A stretch of DNA of 37,437 bases from Gallionellaceae bacterium (lineage in GTDB: Bacteria > Pseudomonadota > Gammaproteobacteria > Burkholderiales > Gallionellaceae). Shown piece after piece: positions 1 through 12,485 of this stretch. Below the pieces are notes generated by a model. It was not told the DNA's origin. It did not search any database and saw only the letters and a list, made by a program, of their open reading frames with translations. The stretch's first letter is position 1, and each line of letters opens with the position of its first letter. Where the stretch lies: NCBI GenBank assembly GCA_009885195.1, contig VFLG01000037.1, positions 1 through 37,437 of the forward strand. The letters run 5' to 3'. A program made the translations under genes and the position numbers.

Positions 1-151
1 AACGTAAAGTAGACCCCAATAAAAGACCTAATCTTTTATCAGGACAGGTGGCTATTCTACCCATTAAAAATAAAACTTGATTCATATCAGTCATCAGCAT
101 ATTTTTAGCACACCTTGGTTAAAAATAATGCAACCCTGAAACGCACCACCT

Positions 152-322
152 ATGGCCGCTACCCCTGACACTCCACCGCCACCCAAGCTGCTCGATCAAG
201 TAGTGGCTCGTCTGCGCGTGAAGCGCTACAGTTTGCGCACTGAAAAAACTTACGTGGATTGGATTAAACGCTATGTTTACTTTCATGGTAAGCGCCACCC
301 GCAACATAACGACTACGGATAA
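152..322 (+). pseudogene. Truncated integron-integrase / tyrosine recombinase N-terminal (SAM-like) fragment
   Basis: Manual translation: MAATPDTPPPPKLLDQVVARLRVKRYSLRTEKTYVDWIKRYVYFHGKRHPQHNDYG*. The segment KLLDQV..RLRVKRYSLRTEKTYVDWIKRYVYFHGKRHP resembles the IntI N-terminus. It stops after about 50 residues, with no catalytic domain, and overlaps the 3' end of the convergent DUF3426 gene. Confidence 0.75.
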
Positions 323-1125
323 AACAAAAATAACCGGTATCCGGTCGGCTTCAGGTCGGTGGTATCAAGGTGCAACTTGATGCTGATTTCACGACCGGGC
401 GACAGCCCATGGCTCTCGTCCTCGCCGGGCTTCAGGTATTCCGCCGGTTGGAAAATACGCCGTGCCAGCGCCATGTCGGTAGTGTCGGTGAGAGTCAGTT
501 CGAGATTGGGGTAGGCTTGGGCGTAGGGCGCGCGGTTGCGCAGGATGGCATTGAGGGCAATGACATTGGCTTGTGCCGGGCTGGCTTCCAGGTCGGAAGA
601 CTCTATGCTTATCAGGTCGGCTTTTTTCGGCAGCGGGATGCTGCATTTAAGCCAGATGCAATAGGTCGTAAGTGCGGGCTTTAGGCCGGGCAGACGCGCA
701 GCGAGTTCTACCCGGAGAAAATAGCTGGCCTGTGCCAGCAATATCATGGTTAACAGGAAAGCACCTATGGCCCACAGCCAGCGCAATTTCTTTTGGATAG
801 TCTGATTGGAGACTTCATCGTCAGCCTTCAAAATTGAGTACTGTTGTGTCAACGTGAGGGGCGAAGAAAGCGGGGCTGTGGTGTCAGCTATCGTCTCCAC
901 AACCTTATTATCGTCCGGCTCTGCTTCGACGAATGTTTGCTCCGATTTTTCGGTCTCTATGAGCAGAGAAAGTTGCGGGCTGGGTTGGTCGTCATACAAG
1001 TGTTGCATGGCGTTGAACGTCGCCTGACAATGCCCGCAACGCACCATGCCTTGGTGCGCCTCTAGCTGTGTCTGGCTCGCCTTAAAGCGTGTACCGCACT
1101 CTGGACATTGGGTAATGGCGCTCAT
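313..1125 (-). CDS. DUF3426 / zinc-ribbon (MJ0042-type) membrane protein
   Basis: From MSAITQCPECGTRFKASQTQLEAHQGMVRCGHCQATFNA: CxxC..CxxC zinc ribbon, a TM segment, and a C-terminal domain ending GYRLFLFYP. ATG overlaps the prmA stop (ATGA). Confidence 0.85.
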   Translation of the reverse strand: MSAITQCPECGTRFKASQTQLEAHQGMVRCGHCQATFNAMQHLYDDQPSPQLSLLIETEKSEQTFVEAEPDDNKVVETIADTTAPLSSPLTLTQQYSILKADDEVSNQTIQKKLRWLWAIGAFLLTMILLAQASYFLRVELAARLPGLKPALTTYCIWLKCSIPLPKKADLISIESSDLEASPAQANVIALNAILRNRAPYAQAYPNLELTLTDTTDMALARRIFQPAEYLKPGEDESHGLSPGREISIKLHLDTTDLKPTGYRLFLFYP

Positions 1126-2039
1126 CCGGGTGCCCGGCCAAAAGTTCTTCGGAGTTTTATACCGGACAAGCACGCCCAGCCTTCTTCTCTGACCGGCGGC
1201 TCCAGATCAAACCACTGCCCATAAATTGCCATGACCTCCTCGGCCTGCTCGCTGAGTATGCCGGACAGGACTATCTGTCCGCCTTGGCGGGTGGCGCCTG
1301 CCAGCAACGGCGCGAGTACTTTAAGCGGGTTGGTGAGGATGTTGGCGACGACGATGTCGGCTTGGTGTCGCGAGGCGTCATCCGGCAGATAGAAATTTGC
1401 CTGCACTTGATTGGCTGCGGCATTGTCGCGGCTGGCTTGCACTGCCTGGGCGTCCAGATCCACGCCAGTGGCGCTGGCCGCGCCCAGCTTGAGCGCGGCG
1501 ATTGCCAGTATGCCGGAGCCGCAGCCATAGTCCAGCACGTTTTCTCCGCCTTTGATGTTGTCATCCAGCCAGCGCAGGCACAAGCGGGTCGTGGGGTGGC
1601 TGCCGGTACCGAAAGCCAGCCCGGGGTCGAGTGTAATGTTGATGGCTGCGGGATCGGACGGGGTGTGCCAGGTGGGCACTATCCACAGTCGTTGCGAGAT
1701 GCGTATCGGATTGAACTGTGATTGGGTCAAGCGCACCCAGTCGTTGTCGGCCAGGGTTGCGCTGCTGTAGGCGAGAGGCTGTTTCAGTCCGATGGCGTGT
1801 GAGGCTTGCAACATGATGGCATCTATCGGGGTATCTTCAGGGAACAAGGCGGTAACAAGATTATATGACCAAAGATCGGGGGCGGGTTCGCCCGGCTCAC
1901 CAAATAGTGCTTGTTCTTGCGGGGTGTCGGCCTGTGCATCATGGATATCCACCGACAGCGCGCCGAGTTCCAGCAAAACATCACTCAGGCTGTCCGCATA
2001 ATGCGCATCAGCGTTCACGGTCAGCGTGAGCCAGGCCAT
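1122..2039 (-). CDS. prmA: Ribosomal protein L11 methyltransferase
   Basis: SAM-methyltransferase motifs (VLDYGCGSGILAIAALKLGA, DIVVANILTNPL) and PrmA-type N-terminus; adjacent to accC. Confidence 0.93.
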   Translation of the reverse strand: MAWLTLTVNADAHYADSLSDVLLELGALSVDIHDAQADTPQEQALFGEPGEPAPDLWSYNLVTALFPEDTPIDAIMLQASHAIGLKQPLAYSSATLADNDWVRLTQSQFNPIRISQRLWIVPTWHTPSDPAAINITLDPGLAFGTGSHPTTRLCLRWLDDNIKGGENVLDYGCGSGILAIAALKLGAASATGVDLDAQAVQASRDNAAANQVQANFYLPDDASRHQADIVVANILTNPLKVLAPLLAGATRQGGQIVLSGILSEQAEEVMAIYGQWFDLEPPVREEGWACLSGIKLRRTFGRAPG

Positions 2040-2040
2040 G

Positions 2041-3396
2041 TCACTTGCCTTTGGTGCGCTCAGCCAATTTCTGTTCCAGATAATGGATGCTGGTGCCGCC
2101 GCGCATGAAGGCAGCGTCCAGCAGCAGCTCCTGATGCAGCGGGATGTTGGTTTCTATGCCTTCTACCGCCATTTCCGACAGGGCGATACGCATGCGCGCC
2201 ATGGCCTGCTCGCGGGTATCGCCGTAGGCAATGATCTTGCCGATCATGGAATCGTAATGCGGTGGCACGAAGTAGTTGGCATAGACATGCGAATCTACGC
2301 GTATGCCGGGGCCGCCGGGCGGATGCCAGGTAGTGATGCGGCCGGGTGAGGGCGTGAATTTGTATGGATGTTCGGCATTGATGCGGCACTCGATGGCATG
2401 GCCTTTGAACGCTATATCTCTTTGTTTGAAGCCAAGTTTTTCACCGGCAGCAATGCGTATCTGTTGCTGCACAATGTCGATGCCGGTAATCATTTCGCTG
2501 ACCGGATGCTCCACCTGCACGCGGGTGTTCATCTCGATAAAAAAGAATTCGCCATTTTCAAACAGGAACTCGAACGTACCTGCGCCGCGATAGCCAATCT
2601 TGCGGCAAGCCTCCGCGCAGCGCTCGCCAATCTTGTCGCGCTGACGCGCGTTAAGCAAGGGGGCTGGTGCTTCCTCAATAATTTTCTGATGGCGGCGTTG
2701 CATCGAACAATCACGCTCACCCAGATAGACCGCATTGCCATAGGAATCGGCCAGCACCTGAAATTCGATATGGCGTGGATTTTCCAAAAACTTCTCCATG
2801 TACACCATGGGATTGTTGAATGCCGCTTGCGCCTCGCTGCGTGTCATGGTTACGGCGTTGAGCAAGGCGGCCTCGGTATGCACCACACGCATACCGCGCC
2901 CGCCACCACCGCCGGAGGCCTTGATAATGACCGGGTAACCAATACTGCGGGCAATCTTGACGATTTCAGCAGGGTCTTCCGGCAGTGCGCCGTCCACGCC
3001 AGGCACGCACGGCACGCCCGCTTTCTTCATGGTGATCTTGGCGGTGACCTTGTCGCCCATCAGGCGGATGGTCTCCGGGCGCGGGCCGATGAACACAAAA
3101 CCGCTTTTTTCCACACGCTCGGCAAAATCAGCGTTTTCCGACAGGAAACCATAGCCGGGATGGATGGCCTGCGCATCGGTGACTTCCGCCGCGCTGATAA
3201 TGCTGGGAATATGCAGATAGCTTTGCGATGATGGGGCGGGCCCGATACAGACCGATTCATCGGCCAGCTTGACATACTTGGCGTCGGCGTCTGCTTCAGA
3301 ATGGACGGCTACCGTCTTGATGCCCATCTCACGGCAGGCGCGCTGGATGCGCAACGCTATTTCACCGCGATTGGCGATCAGGATTTTTTCAAACAC
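2041..3396 (-). CDS. accC: Acetyl-CoA carboxylase, biotin carboxylase subunit; probable GTG start at 3396-3394
   Basis: [35 protein letters not shown]..., [31 protein letters not shown] lies 7 nt upstream of the GTG. The ORF-track start at 3486 lies inside a duplicated 5' segment. Confidence 0.93.
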   Translation of the reverse strand: MFEKILIANRGEIALRIQRACREMGIKTVAVHSEADADAKYVKLADESVCIGPAPSSQSYLHIPSIISAAEVTDAQAIHPGYGFLSENADFAERVEKSGFVFIGPRPETIRLMGDKVTAKITMKKAGVPCVPGVDGALPEDPAEIVKIARSIGYPVIIKASGGGGGRGMRVVHTEAALLNAVTMTRSEAQAAFNNPMVYMEKFLENPRHIEFQVLADSYGNAVYLGERDCSMQRRHQKIIEEAPAPLLNARQRDKIGERCAEACRKIGYRGAGTFEFLFENGEFFFIEMNTRVQVEHPVSEMITGIDIVQQQIRIAAGEKLGFKQRDIAFKGHAIECRINAEHPYKFTPSPGRITTWHPPGGPGIRVDSHVYANYFVPPHYDSMIGKIIAYGDTREQAMARMRIALSEMAVEGIETNIPLHQELLLDAAFMRGGTSIHYLEQKLAERTKGK

Positions 3397-3519
3397 GTGT
3401 TGTCTCCGCGGTGAAATAGCGTTTGCGGCTTTCAGCCGCTGTGCGATTTGGCTGCGCCGCTGCGCTGCCTTTCGGCAGCTGGTCACCGCGATTTGCGATC
3501 AGGATTTTTTCAAACATGG

Positions 3520-3966
3520 CTAAGCAATAATGAACAACGGTTGACCATACTCTACAGCCTGGCCGCTTTCCACCAGAATGGCCTTGATAATGCCACTGTG
3601 ATCCGCTTCGATTTCATTGAGCAGCTTCATGGCTTCGATGATGCACAGGGTATCGCCCGCATTTACGCTTTGCCCCACTTCTACAAAAGCCTTGGCGCCG
3701 GGAGAAGGGCAGCGGTAGAAACTGCCGACCATGGGCGATTTAACCACGTGGCCTTCCGGTACGGCCGGTTTGACCGATTCGGCGGCTACGGCGGCCTGTT
3801 GTGGCGCGGTGGCAGCCATCTGCTGCGGGGCAGCGTGGACTTGCTGCATCGTTGCGGTTGGCGTGCGGGTGATGCGCACGCGTTCCTCGCCTTCGCTGAT
3901 TTCCAGCTCGGCGATGCCCGAGCTTTCGACCAATTCAATCAACGTCTTGAGTTTGCGTAAATCCAT
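3520..3966 (-). CDS. accB: Biotin carboxyl carrier protein of acetyl-CoA carboxylase
   Basis: [28 protein letters not shown] and biotinylation motif [14 protein letters not shown]. Confidence 0.95.
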   Translation of the reverse strand: MDLRKLKTLIELVESSGIAELEISEGEERVRITRTPTATMQQVHAAPQQMAATAPQQAAVAAESVKPAVPEGHVVKSPMVGSFYRCPSPGAKAFVEVGQSVNAGDTLCIIEAMKLLNEIEADHSGIIKAILVESGQAVEYGQPLFIIA

Positions 3967-3971
3967 ATTAT

Positions 3972-4415
3972 TTAGCTCCTAACTGGGTGCTGCAACGCAT
4001 ATTGCAGCGCAAGTTCATAACCGGTTGCACCCAAACCACTGATGACACCGACGGCAATATCCGAGAAGTAGGATTCCTTGCGAAACGCTTCGCGCGCAAA
4101 CACATTGGAAAGATGAACCTCAATAAAAGGGATGTTCACTGCCGCCAGTGCATCGCGCAGTGCCACGCTGGTATGAGTGTAGGCAGCGGGGTTAATGATG
4201 ATAAAGTCGGTACCATCCTGACGTGCCAATTGCACGCGGTCTACCAGAGCGGCTTCGGCGTTACTCTGGAAATGCGAAAGTTTTGCACCTCCCGATTGCG
4301 CCAATTGCTGCAATTTCTGGTTAATTTCGGCTAACGTGACACGGCCATATACCTCTGGCTCACGCTGACCGAGCAGATTCAAGTTAGGGCCATGAACTAC
4401 CAAAATGGTTTTCAT
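3972..4415 (-). CDS. aroQ: 3-dehydroquinate dehydratase type II
   Basis: [24 protein letters not shown]...[18 protein letters not shown]...[14 protein letters not shown]; start placed at the ATG at 4415. Confidence 0.94.
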   Translation of the reverse strand: MKTILVVHGPNLNLLGQREPEVYGRVTLAEINQKLQQLAQSGGAKLSHFQSNAEAALVDRVQLARQDGTDFIIINPAAYTHTSVALRDALAAVNIPFIEVHLSNVFAREAFRKESYFSDIAVGVISGLGATGYELALQYALQHPVRS

Positions 4416-4563
4416 GTGCACATTTTGCCGCAAATTGAGGGGGGTTGTCTAGTAGTTGACGGAAATTATGAAAATTAATCAGGGCCATCTGTTTAGCCAT
4501 GCCTTTGAAAACAAATTTTCTGGGGTAGGCTTCTTTAACCCAAACAATCCATCGGCCCGGAAG

Positions 4564-6468
4564 TTATAGCCCCGCATTTTGCAGCGTTTGGAGGAATTGC
4601 GCTGCATCCTGATAGCCGGTCACGCGGTGTTCGCCCTGCTCGCGCCCCTGTCCATCAAAAAACAAAATGGCGGGCGGGCCATATAAGCCAAAACGCTTTA
4701 GCAGCGCCTTGTCCTCGTCGTTGTTGGCGGTCACGTCGGCTTGCAGCAGCAGGGTGTTTTTCAGCTTGGCTTGCACCTTGGCATCGGCAAAGGCGTAGCG
4801 TTCCATTTCCTTGCATGACACACACCAGTCGGCATAAAAATCCAGCATTACAGTTTTGCCGCGCACCTGCGCGATGCGCGCATCCAGCTCGGCGACATTT
4901 TTCACCCGCACGAATTGCAGGCTTGTGTGTGCCCCTGTTTGGGCACTGCCGAACCCGCCCAGCGGGCGCAGAATGTCGCGCGCGCCGGACAGCGCGCCGA
5001 TCAGGTAGGCAATGCCGAGCAGTAGGGTGAGGATACCGATACCCTTCCACAACTTGTGCCAGCCGGAGGCATTGTGCGGCAACGCATCCAGCGCATGCAG
5101 GTGAATGGAGGAGAGCACCAGCAATGCGGCCCACAACAGCATTTGCACGCCCAGCGGGATCAGCGGGGTAATAAGCCAGATGGCAACCGCCAGCAGCAGT
5201 ACGCCGAAGAAGCGCTGGACCGATTCCATCCACGCGCCGGCTTTGGGTAGCAAGGTTCCGGCGGAGGCGCCAATCACCAACAGCGGCACACCCTTGCCCA
5301 TTGCTAAAGCGAATAACGCCGTTGCCCCCAGCACAGCGTCATTCGTCTGCCCGATATATAACAATGCCCCTGCCAGCGGGGCAGCAACGCATGGGCCGAC
5401 AATGACGGCGGATAAGGCGCCCATCACAAACACCCCGCTCAGGTGGCCGCCATGCAGGCGGTTGCTGGTGTTGGTCAGCCTACTTTGCAGAGCAGCGGGT
5501 AGCCGCAATTCGTAAAATCCGAACATGGATAGGGATAACAGCACGAATATCCCGGCAAAACTGCCCAGCACCCAGGGTGTTTGCAGGGCATTGGTCAGCA
5601 GCGTGCCGGACAGCCCGGCGGCCACACCGACTGCGGCGTAGGTCAGCGCCATGCCGAGCACGTAAGCCAACGACAAAATAAATCCGTGCATTTTGGTCAG
5701 GTTGGGGCCATGTCCGACAATGATCCCGGACAAAATAGGTATCATGGGGAGCACGCAGGGAGTAAAAGCGAGCAACAATCCGGCGCCGAAGAAGAACGAC
5801 ACAATCAGCCAGAAGTTGCCTTGTTTGAACAGTTTGGCAATTTGTGATTGTTCGCTATCAGTGGGGGATGATACGGCCTGGTTTTGCTGTGCCGGACTTG
5901 CCGCAAAATTTTCTTGCTCAGCCGCTGTCGTGGCTGGCGTATTAAAGGACTTGGTAGCTACTGAAGACTGTATATCTGCTGCGGGCAGCGCAATGCTGAA
6001 TTGTTTGTCGATCGGCGGGTAGCACAAGCCCTTATCGCTGCATCCCTGATACGTGGCTTGCAGCATAATGGTCTGTGCCGCATTGCCGATGCGTTCGAGC
6101 GTAATCTCGGCCTGAAACGGCTGGAAGAACACCTCCATGTCGCCGAAATTGGCGTCATATTTCATTTCCCCCCTGGGCGTGGTTACCTTCGTGATTCTGA
6201 CGCCCGCAGCTTTTGCCGACTCGGGTGTTATATCGAAGCCGACCTTGTCGCGATATAAATAGTAGCCGGGGGTGATCTTGAAGTCTACCGTCAGGGTGCG
6301 CCCATCACGCACATTGATACTCAGCCCGAACGCCTGATCCGGGGGTAAAAATTTGGGCTGCTTGGCGCCGCCCAGCAGCGGCAAGCGATCCAGGAAGCTT
6401 TCGGCATGTAGCGATGGAGCCGCAGCAAAGCACAACATCAGCAGTAGTGCATAACGCATGGTTTTCAT
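4564..6468 (-). CDS. dsbD: Thiol:disulfide interchange protein DsbD
   Basis: N-terminal DsbD domain, polytopic membrane core with TPCVLPMIPILSG, C-terminal thioredoxin-like DFYADWCVSCKEMERYAF. Confidence 0.94.
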   Translation of the reverse strand: MKTMRYALLLMLCFAAAPSLHAESFLDRLPLLGGAKQPKFLPPDQAFGLSINVRDGRTLTVDFKITPGYYLYRDKVGFDITPESAKAAGVRITKVTTPRGEMKYDANFGDMEVFFQPFQAEITLERIGNAAQTIMLQATYQGCSDKGLCYPPIDKQFSIALPAADIQSSVATKSFNTPATTAAEQENFAASPAQQNQAVSSPTDSEQSQIAKLFKQGNFWLIVSFFFGAGLLLAFTPCVLPMIPILSGIIVGHGPNLTKMHGFILSLAYVLGMALTYAAVGVAAGLSGTLLTNALQTPWVLGSFAGIFVLLSLSMFGFYELRLPAALQSRLTNTSNRLHGGHLSGVFVMGALSAVIVGPCVAAPLAGALLYIGQTNDAVLGATALFALAMGKGVPLLVIGASAGTLLPKAGAWMESVQRFFGVLLLAVAIWLITPLIPLGVQMLLWAALLVLSSIHLHALDALPHNASGWHKLWKGIGILTLLLGIAYLIGALSGARDILRPLGGFGSAQTGAHTSLQFVRVKNVAELDARIAQVRGKTVMLDFYADWCVSCKEMERYAFADAKVQAKLKNTLLLQADVTANNDEDKALLKRFGLYGPPAILFFDGQGREQGEHRVTGYQDAAQFLQTLQNAGL

Positions 6469-6484
6469 TTCTTTATTACCCTCA

Positions 6485-6817
6485 TTATTCTGCTACTGGA
6501 GCTTGGGTTTCTTGTATTACCCATTGTAAATAGCCGGGCAAACCCGCATCAACCGAGACCGCAATAATCTCGGGAAGTTCATATGGATGGTGCGCGCAAA
6601 TAACCGCCTCAAGGCGAGAGTAAGCGTTGCGCGTGGTCTTGATCAGCAGCGGCACTTCGCTTGCAGATTCTATTTTACCTTGCCAGCGATACACCGAGTT
6701 GCATTCGGCCAGTATATTGACGCAGGCGGCGGCACGCGTTTCGATCAGCGCATTCGCCACGCGCCGGGCGCTGTCGCGATCCGGCAAATTGGTTATGACC
6801 AAAATTATTTCATCCAT
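6485..6817 (-). CDS. cutA: CutA1 divalent-ion tolerance family protein
   Basis: LVITNLPDRDSARRVANALIETRAAACVNIL...VYRWQGKIE...YELPEIIAVSVDAGLPGYLQWV. Confidence 0.92.
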   Translation of the reverse strand: MDEIILVITNLPDRDSARRVANALIETRAAACVNILAECNSVYRWQGKIESASEVPLLIKTTRNAYSRLEAVICAHHPYELPEIIAVSVDAGLPGYLQWVIQETQAPVAE

Positions 6818-6876
6818 ATCTTTAGTTACCCGCGGACAACTGCCGGCGCCAGCTTTATCCTAAAAACCGTAGTTCA

Positions 6877-6999
6877 AGCCACAGAGGTCACAGAGAACAC
6901 AGAGAGAGGCATGGTTTCTCCACATTTCGTAGCTTCACCGAAAAGGTGAATCGCTCCCGTGTTACAACGGTTTGTTTTTTCTCTGTGATCTCTGTGGCT
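6877..6999. repeat. Imperfect inverted repeat, CACAGAG-type dispersed intergenic repeat
   Basis: Left arm agccacagaggtcacagagaa (6877-6897); right arm ttctctgtgatctctgtggct (6979-6999). 20/21 complementary. Confidence 0.85.
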
Positions 7000-7016
7000 A
7001 ACTGCTTTTTCTAGCT

Positions 7017-8030
7017 TTACGCCGCTTGCACACGGGCGCAGCGTATGCCCAGTTGCAGCAATTCATCCCACGCATCACCCGGGCGCAGCCCCTTTATCAC
7101 CTTGTCCACATGCGCGGCCTGACGCAAAGCACGTTCGGCTATGGCCGGACTGAAGCGCCTCAGCGCGCGTTCCACCGGCTTTTGCCGCGCCCCCCACACG
7201 CGCGCGTCGCGTAACGCAGAATTCAGATTGCCACCCTGTTGCATGGCGCGCGACACTCTGCCCAGCGCGCGGATGTCTTCGACCAAAGCCCACAGGACAA
7301 GCACCGTAGCCTCACCTTCCGCGCGCAAGCCGTCGAGAATATGCGCGTAACGTGCCGCATCGCCTGCCAACATGGCCTCGGACAACTTGAATACATCATA
7401 GCGCGCCACGTCCATCACCGCGTCTTTTACCTGTTCAAAAGAAAGCTGCCCGGCGGGAAACAGCAAGGCAAGTTTCTGTATTTCCTGATAAGCCGCCAGC
7501 AGATTTCCTTCCACCTTCTCGGCCAGAAATACCAGCGTGTCCGCATCGGCAGATTGGCCCTGTTGTTTTAACCGGCCCGCTATCCAACCTGGCAGTGCAC
7601 TCAGCGCGATTTCATCGGCAGAGATCATGACGCCCTGCTCCGCCAGCGTGGTGAACCACTTGCTGCTTTGGGTGGTTTTGTCCAGCCGTGGCAGCGACAC
7701 CAGAGTGACGGTGTCGGCGTTCAAGTGCTGGCAATGATCCTGCAATGCCTGCGCGCCTTCCACGCCTGGCTTGCCGGAGGGAATACGCAGGTCCACCAGC
7801 TTGCGCGTGGAAAACAGCGACAGGCTTTGCGCGCTATTGCGCAACTCGGCCCAGTTGAAGCCCTTTTCGACCATCAGCACTTCGCGTTCGCTATACCCTG
7901 CTGTGCGCGCCGCCACGCGAATGGCATCTGCGGCTTCAATCGCCAGCAGCAGTGCCTCGCCGTGAACAACATACAGCGGCGCAAGCCCTCGGGCGAGATG
8001 GCGCGGCAGATCTTCACTCGAGATTTTCAT
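7017..8030 (-). CDS. holA: DNA polymerase III delta subunit
   Basis: MKISSEDLPRHLARGLAPLYVVHGEALLL..., delta-subunit architecture; adjacent to lptE and leuS, as is typical. Confidence 0.92.
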   Translation of the reverse strand: MKISSEDLPRHLARGLAPLYVVHGEALLLAIEAADAIRVAARTAGYSEREVLMVEKGFNWAELRNSAQSLSLFSTRKLVDLRIPSGKPGVEGAQALQDHCQHLNADTVTLVSLPRLDKTTQSSKWFTTLAEQGVMISADEIALSALPGWIAGRLKQQGQSADADTLVFLAEKVEGNLLAAYQEIQKLALLFPAGQLSFEQVKDAVMDVARYDVFKLSEAMLAGDAARYAHILDGLRAEGEATVLVLWALVEDIRALGRVSRAMQQGGNLNSALRDARVWGARQKPVERALRRFSPAIAERALRQAAHVDKVIKGLRPGDAWDELLQLGIRCARVQAA

Positions 8031-8548
8031 GATTTCGGTGGTGGTGGCGTGGCGCGGTTCAGGCGGCGCAACATCTGCTGTACCGCATCGCTGCGCATGT
8101 TCTGGTAGAGCAAAATCTCCTCCTGCTCCTTGGCCAGAACTTGCGCATCGTCATAGGACAAGTTGCGCAGCAGCACAATTTCTCCGGCGGGGAGCCACTC
8201 TTGTTGCATTTGGTCGCAGGCCCGGAACGAAATACTGAAACGTAACTGGTATTCGCGCACGCGACCGGCGCCGCTCAGGGAAAGAATCTGCTTGCCCTCT
8301 ACCTCGGAAACGATATGCAAAGTCAGTTGTGCGTTTTCGGGTGAAGCGGCAAGCTGCACGCCGGCGGCCTGTATGGCGCGCTTCAGCTCCCCGATAAAAG
8401 GGGTGTAGTTGTTGCTTGACTGTATGTGCAGCGTCTGAAACGGCAACGCAAACGCACCCTGCCCACGCAAATGAAAGCCGCACGCGGCCAGCGACAAAAC
8501 AAGCAGCAACAAAGGTATAGTCAAAAATGCGCGCATCGGCATAACCAT
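8027..8548 (-). CDS. lptE: LPS-assembly lipoprotein LptE
   Basis: Lipobox LSLAACGFHLRGQGAFALPFQTLHIQSSN; located between leuS and holA. Confidence 0.92.
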   Translation of the reverse strand: MVMPMRAFLTIPLLLLVLSLAACGFHLRGQGAFALPFQTLHIQSSNNYTPFIGELKRAIQAAGVQLAASPENAQLTLHIVSEVEGKQILSLSGAGRVREYQLRFSISFRACDQMQQEWLPAGEIVLLRNLSYDDAQVLAKEQEEILLYQNMRSDAVQQMLRRLNRATPPPPKS

Positions 8549-8552
8549 TTGG

Positions 8553-12350
<3,798 letters not shown>

Positions 12351-12366
12351 GTTTTTCGGAAAGACG

Positions 12367-12406
12367 AACGGGGAATCTCTACTGCAAATCTGATTCCCCG
12401 TTTTGT
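12367..12406 (+). terminator. Rho-independent terminator after prk
   Basis: Perfect 11-bp stem aacggggaatc...gattccccgtt followed by ttgttt. Confidence 0.8.
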
Positions 12407-12485
12407 TTACAACCAGCCCACCTCCCGCCCGTTATTTTAAGTTAAGCGCAGCAAGGTTCTTGCGCCGCTGTGGGATAATCTCGCC

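Noticed and set aside
1-80. Possible IS terminus (aacgtaaagtagacccc...)
   Set aside because: It resembles sequence seen near some IS ends, but with only one end in the window and no transposase it cannot be supported.
2368-3231. 287-aa plus-strand ORF
   Set aside because: Antisense to accC; composition consistent with a shadow frame.
3397-3486. N-terminal extension of AccC suggested by the ORF track ([13 protein letters not shown]...)
   Set aside because: It arises from the duplicated/inverted segment; the GTG at 3396 with a GGAG SD directly precedes the conserved [11 protein letters not shown].
4440-4563. Open frame downstream of and in phase with the dsbD stop (minus strand, LPGRWIVWVKEAYPRKFVFKGMAKQMALINFHNF...)
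   Set aside because: Short, lacks a start and SD, and no evidence for readthrough; probably a spacer, though a homology search would be cheap.
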